Shown: in pieces, positions 40,346 to 49,959 of the stretch | How the letters are laid out: each line of letters begins with the position of its first letter | How positions within the stretch are numbered: position 1 is the stretch's first letter | NCBI GenBank assembly: GCA_003635195.1 | Contig: PYIY01000196.1 | Location: forward strand, 1 to 64,000 | Direction of reading: 5' to 3' | DNA length: 64,000 bases | Origin: Candidatus Poribacteria bacterium | GTDB taxonomy: Bacteria > Poribacteria > WGA-4E > WGA-3G | Translations under genes and position numbers: made by a program | Notes under the pieces: model-generated | What the model saw: the letters and a program-made list of their open reading frames with translations, nothing else | What the model was told of the DNA's origin: nothing | The model's database searches: none

Positions 40346-41955
40346 TTAATTCTGAAGAGATGACGGACTTTGTTGGATAACGGGAATGACGTAACTGCGT
40401 ATCGTAAATCCGTCCACTGTCTCTGTCTCTACCCGCTGCTCTGATGCCTTGCGATGATCAAAGACAACGTAGTAGCCTTCGAGTGCTTTTTCCAACTTGA
40501 GATATGCAGCGAGTTGCTGCTTACCTGCCTGATAACGGCTCTCGCCCCTCCAAATCTTGGTTTCAACGATATATTTTTCTTCATTGTGGATGATGCAAAT
40601 GTCTATTCTACCGCGTCCAGTTTGCACCTCAAGGAATATGCTACCTCCACAGTTTGGACAAACTGGTCAAGATAGGTGAGGAGGAGATGTCTTCCGACAG
40701 ACGCTCGTGGGGTTTGAGGCACTTGCAGAATCTGAAAACCTGCGCGCGCGATGAAATTACAAAAATTATCGAGTAACGATCGCATGTCAAGCTGTCTGGT
40801 GTCTGTAAGGTAAGCCTGGAAGCCTGTGATGTTATCCTCAGAGAAATAGATCTCTTCTAAACCGTTTACTGTTGGTTTAAATGCTCGTAGGATGCGGTAG
40901 AGATAAATCGGGTTAGCAATGTTACATGCCCCATCTGTACCTTCTGTAATGACTCCATAAGTCGCCAATTCACTTATAATCTCATCGTCCAGATTGAAGT
41001 CCACTCCATCATTGTGTGCTGTAATTCGCATAAGAATTTTTTCAAAGCGTGGGTCCTTGCGGATATTGGTTGTCAGATGCTCAATGTTCGTGTTCCGGCG
41101 GCGGAGCAGCTGCGTATGTGCTTTTGTGAAATGTGTCATCCTAATCATCTCGGATTTCGGGATGTCCATTTCTTCTATGAGGATTTGTGCAAGGCGGTTC
41201 ACAAGCACGGGTTGTCCTGCCGTCTGCTTGTAAATAGATGTGATAACTTCGGGCGCGAAGGCTTGGTGTACCTCCTCCGTATATTGTCCGAGTAGATCGC
41301 GAACCTCCTCAAGTGTGAAGTTGGGTAGATGGAATTCATCTTGTATGTTGAAGGGCGAGATGGACCGATCATAGTCGAGTTGGATAATACTCTTGACACC
41401 GATGGTGCTGACGCTGTGCGGGCATCGCGGTTTACCGGCAATGTAGATATGGCGGAGCGTGTGAAGAAAATTACTCAGGGCTGCCTCGGGAATACCATCA
41501 AACTCGTCTATAATAATGACAACCTTCTGTTCGCTATCCTCAGCCTCCAGAAAACTTGCAAGTTGCCGAAAAAATTCTAACATTGAAAGATGATCGGTTA
41601 GTGTCGTATTTTCCAAGAATTGCGTCAAACTTTCGGAGGGTGGACAGCCGCGTTGTTGGTAGATCTGCTCAATACCGTGACGAATCTGTTTGTAGAGATG
41701 CCCGTAGAAAGTAGAAACGGAGAGGTTTTTATATACATCAAAATTCAGCGGAATTGGCAAGTAGGTTGGTGCTTCCATTGTCAGTTTATCCAGAGCACGC
41801 TGAAAGAAGGTGGTTTTACCAGTTTGGCGCGGTGCGAAGATAACGACGTACTGACCGGCTTTGATACGATTGATGAAATCGTTAATCTTCTCGGTGCGTG
41901 GGACGACGTAGTTTTCCGATGGGTGCACAGGCCCTTGGGTGCCAAAATGCTTCAT
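40346..41955 (-). pseudogene. AAA ATPase with C-terminal PD-(D/E)XK domain, broken by a frameshift
   Basis: The first frame (start 41955, GAGGTAGGGAAAA upstream) codes an AAA-like domain: Walker A FAPRQTGKTTF near residue 42, Walker B VVIIIDEFDGI near 148. It ends with LLTYLDQFVQTV. After this the sense switches by one base near 40645-40660 to the frame GGSIFLEVQTGRGRIDICII, then YIVETKIW (the PD-(D/E)XK E-x-K) and on to a stop at 40346. The whole would be about 536 residues, the normal AAA_35/PDDEXK_9-type arrangement. Either one base is missing (mutation or assembly error) or the frame is changed during translation; the two parts overlap 25 bp. Confidence 0.75.
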
Positions 41956-42144
41956 TTTTCCCTACCTCAGCCATGTATTCTCTTATATTTCTCTTTCGCC
42001 TTTTATGCTAAAAAAGGATACCATACAATTTGGGCATTGTCAATTGATTCAACGAATTTTAGAATGGATGGACGTAGGATGCAAAACCCTACCGCGGGAG
42101 GATGTCAGCGAAAGTGTTCATTTATTCTCAGATTTTATCATAAA

Positions 42145-44727
42145 TCACGCCTTTCGGAAGACGAATGCCGCGTCTTCAAAGTCAACAGCGATCGCATCGC
42201 CATCGTGGAAGGTGCCTTCCAGCATCTGAATCGCTAACGGGTTAAGAATATCCCGCTGGATTGTTCGGCGAAGCGGACGCGCACCGTATACCATATCAAA
42301 TCCGCGTTCCACCAATGCCTCGTTTGCGGATTCAGAGAGGGTCAAGGTCATCTCCTTCTCAGCAAAGCGATGGCTCAACTGCGTAAGTTCCAGTGCGACA
42401 ATCTGTTTCAGTTCTTCAATACCGAGTCGATCAAAGATAATCAAGTCATCAATACGGTTCAGGAATTCGGGTGGGAAATGTGCCTGTACCGCTTCCATTA
42501 CCTTTCGACGAATTTCTTTTCCATCCAACAACGCATCGCTAATCCATTGGCTACCGATATTGGAAGTCATGATGACAACCGTGTTCTTGAAATCGACGGT
42601 GCGCCCCTGCCCGTCCGTCATCCGACCATCGTCAAGCATCTGGAGCAAGACATTGAAGACTTCTATATGCGCTTTCTCCACTTCGTCAAGCAGGATAACG
42701 CAATACGGGTGCCGTCGGACTGCTTCGGTCAGCTGCCCACCTTCATCGTAACCGACGTACCCAGGGGGTGCCCCGATTAAGCGAGAGACGGTGTGCTTTT
42801 CCATGTACTCGCTCATATCAATGCGCGTCATAGCGTTTGCATCGTCAAATAAGAACTCAGCAAGTGATTTGGCGAGATGCGTTTTACCGACACCGGTGGG
42901 ACCCATAAAGAGGAAAGAACCGAGTGGTCGATCAGGATCGCCGAGACCGACACGTGCACGACGAATCGCATTGGAGACAGCACTTACTGCCTTATCTTGT
43001 CCGATGACCTGTTCACATAGACGTTCTTCCATGTGGATCAGTTTCTGGGTCTCGCCCTCCATGAGTCTATAAACAGGGATACCAGTCCACTTGGCTACAA
43101 TTTCGGCAATGTCCTCTGCGCTGACCTGTTCTTTCAGCATTTGGGTGCCGTTGGCATCTGCTTCCAATGCTTCTCGGACATTCTTGAGTTGTGCCTCCAG
43201 TTCAGGTATTTTGCCATATTCAAGTTCTGAAGCTCTGGCGAGGTTGCCTGCGCGTTTGGCTTGTTCGGATTCAATACGGAGTGCCTCAATCTGCTCCATC
43301 AGTTCGCCAATTTGTGTCAAGCTCGCTTTTTCGTTCTGCCATGCGGCTTTGAGTGCGTCGGCTTGCTCTTTGAGTCCCGCGAGTTCTGCGGTCAGTTTTT
43401 CAAGCCGTTGCTGTGAGGCATTATCCTCCTCTTTCTCCAGTGCCTGCTGCTCTATCTGGAGTTGAATGATACGGCGTTCAACCTCATCAATCTCCTCTGG
43501 GACGCTATCAATCTCGATTCGCAGGCGCGATGCAGCTTCATCTACCAAATCCACGGCTTTATCCGGTAGAAACCGTTCCGAGATATAACGTTTTGAGAGT
43601 GTAGCCGCAGCGACAATAGCATTGTCCTGAATTTGCACGCCGTGATGCGTTTCATAGCGTTCCTTCAAACCTTGCAGGATCGCAATCGTGTCTTCAACCG
43701 ACGGTTCTTCCACCTGTACAGGTTGAAACCGGCGTTCTAAAGCAGCGTCCTTCTCAATATGTTTGCGATACTCGTCAAGCGTTGTCGCACCAATACACCG
43801 CAATTCACCGCGTGCCAATGCGGGTTTGAGCATGTTGGATGCATCAACAGCCCCTTCGGCAGCCCCTGCGCCGACAATAGTATGAAGTTCGTCGATAAAA
43901 AGAACGACTTGTCCCTCTGCTTGTTCCACATCAGCAAGGACGGCTTTCAACCGATCTTCAAATTCACCGCGATACTTGCTGCCCGCGATGAGCGCGCCCA
44001 AATCGAGAGCGATGAGCCGCTTCTCGCGGAGGCTTTCTGGCACATCACCGTCAGCGATCCGTTGTGCCAATCCCTCCACAATGGCTGTTTTTCCGACACC
44101 GGGTTCACCGATAAGTACAGGGTTGTTTTTCCGTCTCCGGGAGAGGACTTGCATCACGCGTCGGATTTCATCATCACGCCCGATAACCGGGTCGAGTTTG
44201 CCTGAAATCGCTTCCTGTGTGAGTTCCCTACCGAATCGGGTAAGTGCTTGGTATTTGTCTTCCGGGTTCTGATCGGTAATCCGTTGGTTGCCACGGATGT
44301 CCACAAGTGCCTTGAGGATTTTGTCTCTCGTTACACCCGCTTCTCGAAGGATTTTACCGACTTCCGTCTGCTTCGCTTCAGCACAGGCTATCAAAAGATG
44401 TTCTGTACTGACGTACGCATCCTTGAGTGCTGTTGCTTCTTTGAATCCAGTATCCAAAACGGATTGTAGGGCGTGGCTGATACGCATTTCAGAAGCTGCA
44501 CCTTGCACTTTGGGTGTTTTTTCAATGGCAGCCTCAATTGCTGATGTAACGCCGGTAATATCAACACCTAATTTCTGAAAAATCGGTGGGACAATTCCGT
44601 CAGTCTGTCGAATGAGTGCCAACATCAGGTGTTCAACGCTAAGTTCAGGATTTTGCGCATCTGTTGCTAAATTTTGTGCGGCTTCCAGGGCTTCTTGTGT
44701 TTTAATTGTTAATCTATCAAATCTCAT
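42145..44727 (-). CDS. clpB: ClpB disaggregase chaperone
   Basis: 860 residues, full length. Two Clp-N repeats (about 1-145), AAA-1 with Walker A GEPGVGKT and B LFIDELHTIVGAGAAEG, the long coiled-coil middle domain (about 405-525), AAA-2 with GPTGVGKT and ILLDEVEKAH, and the C-terminal D2 domain. ClpB rescues aggregated proteins with DnaK. GGAGGTTCATC precedes the ATG. A MITE lies 28 bp upstream of the start (44756-44857), so the promoter is either inside the MITE or displaced by it; no CIRCE element is seen. Confidence 0.97.
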   Translation of the reverse strand: MRFDRLTIKTQEALEAAQNLATDAQNPELSVEHLMLALIRQTDGIVPPIFQKLGVDITGVTSAIEAAIEKTPKVQGAASEMRISHALQSVLDTGFKEATALKDAYVSTEHLLIACAEAKQTEVGKILREAGVTRDKILKALVDIRGNQRITDQNPEDKYQALTRFGRELTQEAISGKLDPVIGRDDEIRRVMQVLSRRRKNNPVLIGEPGVGKTAIVEGLAQRIADGDVPESLREKRLIALDLGALIAGSKYRGEFEDRLKAVLADVEQAEGQVVLFIDELHTIVGAGAAEGAVDASNMLKPALARGELRCIGATTLDEYRKHIEKDAALERRFQPVQVEEPSVEDTIAILQGLKERYETHHGVQIQDNAIVAAATLSKRYISERFLPDKAVDLVDEAASRLRIEIDSVPEEIDEVERRIIQLQIEQQALEKEEDNASQQRLEKLTAELAGLKEQADALKAAWQNEKASLTQIGELMEQIEALRIESEQAKRAGNLARASELEYGKIPELEAQLKNVREALEADANGTQMLKEQVSAEDIAEIVAKWTGIPVYRLMEGETQKLIHMEERLCEQVIGQDKAVSAVSNAIRRARVGLGDPDRPLGSFLFMGPTGVGKTHLAKSLAEFLFDDANAMTRIDMSEYMEKHTVSRLIGAPPGYVGYDEGGQLTEAVRRHPYCVILLDEVEKAHIEVFNVLLQMLDDGRMTDGQGRTVDFKNTVVIMTSNIGSQWISDALLDGKEIRRKVMEAVQAHFPPEFLNRIDDLIIFDRLGIEELKQIVALELTQLSHRFAEKEMTLTLSESANEALVERGFDMVYGARPLRRTIQRDILNPLAIQMLEGTFHDGDAIAVDFEDAAFVFRKA

Positions 44728-45039
44728 GATGAACCTCCACTGTTGTATCTATTTTCAGGATTTACGTAAATTTGGCACGCAGCGCGGCATTTTAGTATAT
44801 TTAACCCCCTAAATCCCCCTTATCAGGGGGACTTTAAAAGAAAATGCGTAAGTCCTATATTTTATTGAAATTGCATCTAAGTCAGTTCAACACAAGTGTA
44901 GCAAGATTTATGCCATTCTTCTTTTTGCCTTGGCGGTCAAAAACGGATGGTTGCATGCTAAAAACCCGTGCCACTTTGACATTGATCTGCAAATCTGGCA
45001 GGGCAAATGGGTTAAGTCAAACCAATTTATCAATCAAGG
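44728..45039. other. 312-bp intergenic region between clpB and the FG-GAP gene
   Basis: It holds the MITE at 44756-44857. From 44858 to 45039 no gene, hairpin or promoter is evident. Confidence 0.6.
44756..44857. mobile_element. MITE with AGGATTTACG/CGTAAGTCCT ends (copy 2)
   Basis: 102 bp between TATTTT direct repeats (44750-44755 and 44858-44863). Right half (TAAATCCCCCTTATCAGGGG, ...AATGCGTAAGTCCTA) nearly matches copy 1; the left end has two changes (AGGATTTACGTAAAT). It is 28 bp upstream of clpB. Confidence 0.7.
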
Positions 45040-46758
45040 TTATTCATCTGGGAGGGATTCGGTTACGACGAGTTCTTGATTCGCGGTGAGGTCCTCCAAT
45101 ATCTGGACGACACCGCTCTGCCAGCGAATTTTAAGTTGATCAACAGTCGTTCGTTGACCAATCCCGAAAAGTACTCTTGGATCGTTGCTACTGAGATAAC
45201 TCGAACCCATGCGTACTTCACGCGTCTGGGATTCAGAACCGATAGTCAACGTTATACGAGTGCCGATGCCGTCGCGATTGCTGCGGGTGCCGATGAGTTT
45301 GAGACGAAGATAGTTATTGGCGGTCTGACTTTCATTTCGGAAGAGGGTTACTGCACCGTTCAACTGTGTGACAAGCAAGTCTGTATCGCCATCGTTATCG
45401 TAATCTCCGAAGAGGGTACCGCGGCTGACAGCAGGGTGTGTATCAAATGGGACCTCAGTAAAAGTGCCGTTGCCTTGGTTCCAGAAGAGTTGATTGGGTT
45501 GTTTATATGAAAGCACATCTGTGGTTCGCTCAACGGTCGGAAAGATATGCCCGTTAGCGACAAAAATATCGAGATGTCCATCGTTATCGGCATCGAAAAA
45601 CCCGGTGCCGAATCCCAAGGAGAGATAACTCTCTTCACCGAGCCGCGCTTTATAGCTGACATCGGTGAAAGTTCCATCACCGTTATTCCGATAGAGGGTA
45701 TTTGTCTCATAGGAAAAATTGGTGACAAAGAGGTCGATAAAACTGTCGCCGTTGTAATCACCTGCATCAACTCCCATACCGGCTTGAGCGATGCCATCTG
45801 CGCTGTATGCACAACCTGTGAGGATGGCGATCTCGGCAAATGTGCCATCGCCTTTGTTATAGAAGAGATAATTCGGCGTGTCATCGTTGGCAACGTAGAG
45901 ATCAGGGTTACCATCGGCATCAAAGTCGGCGGCAACAACGCCTAATCCTTTGCCGAGGAACATGCCGCCCGGATCTCGAATGTTGGCAGCCGCCGTTACA
46001 TCAGTAAAGGTGCCGTCACCGTTGTTTCGATAGAGTCTGTCAGGCGCGCCTTCAAAGTGTTTCGGATGGCAGTAACCGCGCACCCTTTCGGTTGCGCCGA
46101 ACGCAGGATTCTCAAAACACGGAGGATAGGCGGCATCTAACTTATAGTTGAGATAGTTAACAACATAGAGATCGAGGTAGCCATCCAGGTTGTAATCAAA
46201 AAAAGTCGCGCTACTACTCCAACGCGCGTCGGCTGTGCCTGATTTCGTTGTGACATCGGTGAAGGTGCCGTTGCCATTGTTATGATAGAGTCGATTCGCC
46301 TTGAAATTAGTCACGTAAATATCCACGAAACCGTCATTGTTGTAATCTCCGCATGCGACTCCGTGTCCATAACTCCCTTGGTTATCAACGTCGGCAGACG
46401 CAGTGACATCGGTGAAAGTGCCATTGCCGTTATTTCGATAGAGCATACTTGGCGCAGCACTATTGACGAGATAGAGATCAAGGTTGCCATCGTTGTCATA
46501 ATCGAGGAATGCGCCGCCTGCGCCGAGCGTCTCAAGAAGATGGAACTCGCCAGCTGCGCCATCTGTGTGTGTAAAGCGAATACCGGCAATATCGGTAACA
46601 TCTGTAAAATGAATAGACGATTCTATAGGTAGTGCAACGGGTGGTGTCAGCGTAAAGAGGAAGAGGATGGGAATGGTGGTCATTAAAGCCAGCCAACTGG
46701 AACGGCAACTGTAAAAACTATCTCGCCTTGAAAAGGGGTTAGACGCGAGTACATCCAT
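45040..46758 (-). CDS. CRTAC1-like FG-GAP/VCBS repeat protein with ASPIC/UnbV domain
   Basis: 572 residues. A membrane or signal segment near residues 23-44 (LALMTTIPILFLFTLTPPVA) suggests export; an ATG at residue 26 is an alternative start. Seven or so repeats of the type FLDYDNDGNLDLYLVN / NNGNGTFTDVT form a calcium-binding beta-propeller. The C-terminal 75 residues (TREVRMGSSYLSSNDPRVLF, LKIRWQSGVVQ) match the ASPIC/UnbV domain. Such proteins are secreted and common in marine bacteria; the binding target is unknown. Confidence 0.9.
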   Translation of the reverse strand: MDVLASNPFSRRDSFYSCRSSWLALMTTIPILFLFTLTPPVALPIESSIHFTDVTDIAGIRFTHTDGAAGEFHLLETLGAGGAFLDYDNDGNLDLYLVNSAAPSMLYRNNGNGTFTDVTASADVDNQGSYGHGVACGDYNNDGFVDIYVTNFKANRLYHNNGNGTFTDVTTKSGTADARWSSSATFFDYNLDGYLDLYVVNYLNYKLDAAYPPCFENPAFGATERVRGYCHPKHFEGAPDRLYRNNGDGTFTDVTAAANIRDPGGMFLGKGLGVVAADFDADGNPDLYVANDDTPNYLFYNKGDGTFAEIAILTGCAYSADGIAQAGMGVDAGDYNGDSFIDLFVTNFSYETNTLYRNNGDGTFTDVSYKARLGEESYLSLGFGTGFFDADNDGHLDIFVANGHIFPTVERTTDVLSYKQPNQLFWNQGNGTFTEVPFDTHPAVSRGTLFGDYDNDGDTDLLVTQLNGAVTLFRNESQTANNYLRLKLIGTRSNRDGIGTRITLTIGSESQTREVRMGSSYLSSNDPRVLFGIGQRTTVDQLKIRWQSGVVQILEDLTANQELVVTESLPDE

Positions 46759-46779
46759 AATGTCTGCGTTTCACTGGAT

Positions 46780-47571
46780 TTAATTGTCAACTGTGTCATA
46801 CATCTTTGTAATCATTTCAAGGATATCGGGAGCTTTAGCAAGATAACGAAGTTTTGCTTGTTCTTTAATATCTGTGGGAATGCCGTGTAGTGCTTCAGCA
46901 ATAGCACCGGCGATTGCGCCAAGCGTGTCGGAATCACCGCCGAGAGAGATTGCATTACGCACAGCATCTTCATAATTTTCGGATTCCAAAGCACACGTGA
47001 CTGCCTGTGGCACTGCCCCCTGACACGTCATATCGAAAGTATAGTCGGGACGGATGTCGTCAACCGTCTGTGTCAAGTCGTAATTGTATTCGGCAGCGAT
47101 AACTTCGCGGATCGCTGTAACACTTTCGCCTCGATAGGCGAGCCAGATGGCGTGTGTTGTTGCGCGCGCCCCTTTTATCCCTTCTGGATGATCGTGGCTG
47201 ATAACTGTCACTTTATCGGCTGCGAGAAGCGCAGCGTTGAGATCATCGCGATTCAGGAATGCTGCCGGTGAGACCCGCATTGCTGCGCCGTTGCGAAAGG
47301 TACAATTAGGTGCCGCTTCCTCAGATTCAGCGTAAATCCATGTTTTGAATATCTGGCTGAAACCGCAGTTGGGATATCGTTTTCCCCACTTGCGCATTGT
47401 CTCCGCCGGTGGGAGGTTATGCAGGAGAGCATCCGCGACAGCGGTTGTACAAACCGAATCGTCTGTGAAACGACAATCCTCACTAAAGAAAGGGAAATCT
47501 TTAGTCTTGATCCGGCGATCTTTGGGTTCATAGATAGACCCAACAATATCGCCGATAATTGCACCCAGCAT
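46780..47571 (-). CDS. ADP-ribosylglycohydrolase family protein
   Basis: 263 residues from the ATG at 47571 (AAGGGGAC upstream). The two metal-binding segments are present: GAIIGDIVGSIYE with FTDDSVCTTAVADALL, and SLGGDSDTLGAIAGAIAEA. It removes ADP-ribose from proteins or cleaves related nucleotides (DraG/ADPRH fold). The target is not indicated by neighbours. Confidence 0.9.
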   Translation of the reverse strand: MLGAIIGDIVGSIYEPKDRRIKTKDFPFFSEDCRFTDDSVCTTAVADALLHNLPPAETMRKWGKRYPNCGFSQIFKTWIYAESEEAAPNCTFRNGAAMRVSPAAFLNRDDLNAALLAADKVTVISHDHPEGIKGARATTHAIWLAYRGESVTAIREVIAAEYNYDLTQTVDDIRPDYTFDMTCQGAVPQAVTCALESENYEDAVRNAISLGGDSDTLGAIAGAIAEALHGIPTDIKEQAKLRYLAKAPDILEMITKMYDTVDN

Positions 47572-47593
47572 ATTTTGTCCCCTTAAAAAGCGT

Positions 47594-47626
47594 TGTAGGG
47601 CTGAGATACAGAGACCCCGCCCTACA
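47594..47626. repeat. TGTAGGGC palindrome
   Basis: TGTAGGGC ... GCCCTACA, 8-bp arms with a 17-base loop, between a LamG gene and the glycohydrolase gene. It begins GTAG like the other hairpins. Confidence 0.55.
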
Positions 47627-47650
47627 GAAATACACAATTATCAATAAATA

Positions 47651-48487
47651 TTATTCCACTGTGCGTTGTGCTTTGATCGCTGCCCATGTGGTGGTGAATT
47701 TGTCTTGTGGTTCAACGCTTGTGACTGCGACTGCATACTCAGCGAAATCATCTGCATCAAAAGCGGAATTGTAAACGATGACTTCATCGATCATACCGCC
47801 GAAGTAGTGAATGTTGGAACCCGCGCCATCTTCGTCGTGGAAAACAGCGTTGGCGTTGACATGCGCGATGCCGATATCGTCGCCGTGCCCGTAGAGTGCG
47901 CCGCCATCTTCACTGGCGATCATCTCTCCATTAAGCCACATCTCAAATTTACCGGGTTCAACTGCGTTTGTGGCATCACGGATAACTAAAGCGACGTGAT
48001 ACCATACACCAGACTCTACTGGCGCAGAGGGCCATGCGCCAGCCCACTGATATTCGGCACGGTTCCAACCGGCGACATAGACTTGCCCATCAAAAACGTT
48101 GATAACAAGACCGCGGGTCCGTCCACCTTCTTCAAAGATCGTCTGTTTTTGTTCGGTAATATTGACATCTGTGCAGTTAAAATAAGCAGCGACCGTCCGA
48201 TCGGTGTAGAAATTAGGTTGTGCGATTGTATTGATACCGGCGGAATCAGGGAGTTTAACGCCATCATCTTCACCGTCAAAAAGCAGTGCTTTGCCAACGA
48301 TCCCATCAACGACTTCCGGGTCTCCAACGATATTTCCATTCAAGCCTTTTCCAGAAGTATCCTCGGCATCTCCGTTGTCAAAATTCCAGATGCCTTCAAC
48401 AGTTGCTTCATCCCTCGCAGCGTAAGTCGCTACGGCTATTAGCATGAGTAAAACACTGAAAACGAAAGTAAAACGATATTTTACCAT
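47651..48487 (-). CDS. secreted LamG-domain protein 1 with TTTWAxIK C-terminus
   Basis: 278 residues, AAAGGAG before the ATG. Signal peptide MVKYRFTFVFSVLLMLIAVATYA. The body is a LamG/concanavalin-like lectin fold: EGIWNFDNGDAEDTSGKGLN, TVAAYFNCTDVN, WYHVALVIRDA, MWLNGEMIA, YFGGMIDEVIVYNSAFDADD. Such domains bind carbohydrates or glycoproteins. The C-terminus reads KFTTTWAAIKAQRTVE. It is a tandem paralogue of the gene at 48546-49379. Confidence 0.88.
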   Translation of the reverse strand: MVKYRFTFVFSVLLMLIAVATYAARDEATVEGIWNFDNGDAEDTSGKGLNGNIVGDPEVVDGIVGKALLFDGEDDGVKLPDSAGINTIAQPNFYTDRTVAAYFNCTDVNITEQKQTIFEEGGRTRGLVINVFDGQVYVAGWNRAEYQWAGAWPSAPVESGVWYHVALVIRDATNAVEPGKFEMWLNGEMIASEDGGALYGHGDDIGIAHVNANAVFHDEDGAGSNIHYFGGMIDEVIVYNSAFDADDFAEYAVAVTSVEPQDKFTTTWAAIKAQRTVE

Positions 48488-48545
48488 TGCGGCATATCTC
48501 CTTTATAGGTTGTTATTGTTACAAAACGCAATTTCGATGTTGAGG

Positions 48546-49379
48546 TTACTTTTGCGTGCGTTGGGCTTTCAGACGTGCCCAAGTTGTTGTGAATTTGCCT
48601 TGCGGTTCAACGCTTAACGGTTGTGTGAGTTTCGCGAAATCGCCCTCGTCAAAAGCGGAGCCGTAGACGATAACCTCGTCAATTAGCCCCTCAAACCAAT
48701 CAATGTTAGTGCCACCACCGGCGTTATCATGATAGACAGCGTTCTGGTTGGTAAATCCGATCCCGATGTCATCGCCGTGTGCGTGGAGTTGACCGCCTTT
48801 TTCTTGGGCGATGCGTTTGCCATCAAGCCACATTTCAAACTTTTTGCTTTCGACCTTACCGGCTGCATCTCGAATGACTAAACCGACGTGATACCAACGT
48901 TTTGACTTAACATCGGCAGAGGGCCAGGCACCGTTCCAGTTATACTCTGCGCGATTCCAACCGCCGACATAAACTTTGCCGTCATGTACATAGATAACTA
49001 AGCCGCGTGTCCGTCCACCCTCTTCATAAATCACCTGCTTCCGATCTTTAATTTTCACATCATCACAGTTGAAGAGTGCAGCGACCGTCCGGTCGGTATA
49101 GGGACCGCCTGTGTTTATGTCTGCGGAGTCTGGAATTTTTATGCCGTCATCTTTGCCGTTGAACTTTAACGCTTTTCCAGCGATACCATCAGCGGCTTGT
49201 GGTTTTCCAACAACATTGCCATTCAATTTCTTTTTTGAAGTATCTTTAGCACTACCGTCGTTAAACGTCCAGTTTGCAGCGACCGTTGCTTCATCCCGTT
49301 GCGCGTTCGCTGACGTGATTGGTAATAGCGCGCATAGGAGTAGGGCAATACCTCCTATGCAAATCATTCCTCGAATCAT
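48546..49379 (-). CDS. secreted LamG-domain protein 2 with TTTWAxLK C-terminus
   Basis: 277 residues, AAGGAGG before the ATG. Signal peptide MIRGMICIGGIALLLCALLPITSANA. It is closely related to LamG protein 1 in all blocks (WTFNDGSAKDTSKKKLNGNV, RGLVIYVHDGKVYVGGWNRA, WYHVGLVIRDA, FEGLIDEVIVYGSAFDEGD). The C-terminus reads SVEPQGKFTTTWARLKAQRT. The pair arose by tandem duplication and is probably cotranscribed. Confidence 0.88.
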   Translation of the reverse strand: MIRGMICIGGIALLLCALLPITSANAQRDEATVAANWTFNDGSAKDTSKKKLNGNVVGKPQAADGIAGKALKFNGKDDGIKIPDSADINTGGPYTDRTVAALFNCDDVKIKDRKQVIYEEGGRTRGLVIYVHDGKVYVGGWNRAEYNWNGAWPSADVKSKRWYHVGLVIRDAAGKVESKKFEMWLDGKRIAQEKGGQLHAHGDDIGIGFTNQNAVYHDNAGGGTNIDWFEGLIDEVIVYGSAFDEGDFAKLTQPLSVEPQGKFTTTWARLKAQRTQK

Positions 49380-49593
49380 TCAATTCCTCCTTCAGGATTT
49401 CCCTTTCTATGGTGTTAAAGTTCAATCTTCTGGGTTGGGTATATCTGTGTCCCAAGGTTTGAACGGGATTCATGAAGTTTCCTTCTCATGTTATTGAATA
49501 TAATTGGCGTTTAATTATTGAAGATTAGCGAAATTTTGTCAACATTAAAAGCTGCTTTTTCCCTAAAAGATTCAATCTGCAATTCGTGCTTTC

Positions 49594-49959
49594 TTAGCGG
49601 GTACTATAGTAGCCGAGAAACGCGACATCTCTTAAACCTCGAAAAAGTTTTCGTCTGACCCTAAGACGACTTTTCGCCCAACCCTCTATATATTTCACCG
49701 CATCACGCGGATCAAGTTGTGTAAAACGACACGGTTTCCAGAGAAAGAGTGGCGGTCCCCATTGAAATAGGAGGAGTGCGAAACGGAGTTGCGTCCGTAA
49801 CGCCTTGGGCAATTGCTTAACGAACGTGTCGATAGTAATAACGGGTATATCCAACGCTGCATCGGACGGGACTCCCACCATATACGCACATACGGACTTG
49901 AGGATTTCGTGTTCAACTTGCGTAAAAAAGTAAGTGGCACTTGGGGGTGTTTTAGACAT
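49594..49959 (-). CDS. small protein resembling gluconate 2-dehydrogenase subunit 3-like/GMC-associated domain
   Basis: 121 residues; the ATG at 49959 overlaps the end of the isomerase gene (ATGTCTAA), so translation is coupled. The pattern FTQVEHEILKSVCAYMVG, FVKQLPKALRTQLRFALLLF and VKYIEGWAKSRLRVRRKLFR then LGYYS resembles the helper domain that normally accompanies GMC oxidoreductases. No oxidoreductase lies next to it, and it ends right after YYSTR, earlier than usual. Assignment is tentative. Confidence 0.45.
   Translation of the reverse strand: MSKTPPSATYFFTQVEHEILKSVCAYMVGVPSDAALDIPVITIDTFVKQLPKALRTQLRFALLLFQWGPPLFLWKPCRFTQLDPRDAVKYIEGWAKSRLRVRRKLFRGLRDVAFLGYYSTR

Noticed and set aside
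42074..42092. GTAGG...CCTAC hairpin as another GTAG element
   Set aside because: The stem is only five base pairs with a long loop, so it could be chance; it was left out of the family.
41620..42237. A 205-residue plus-strand frame opposite the AAA gene and the 3-prime end of clpB
   Set aside because: It crosses two minus-strand genes and has no recognisable domain.
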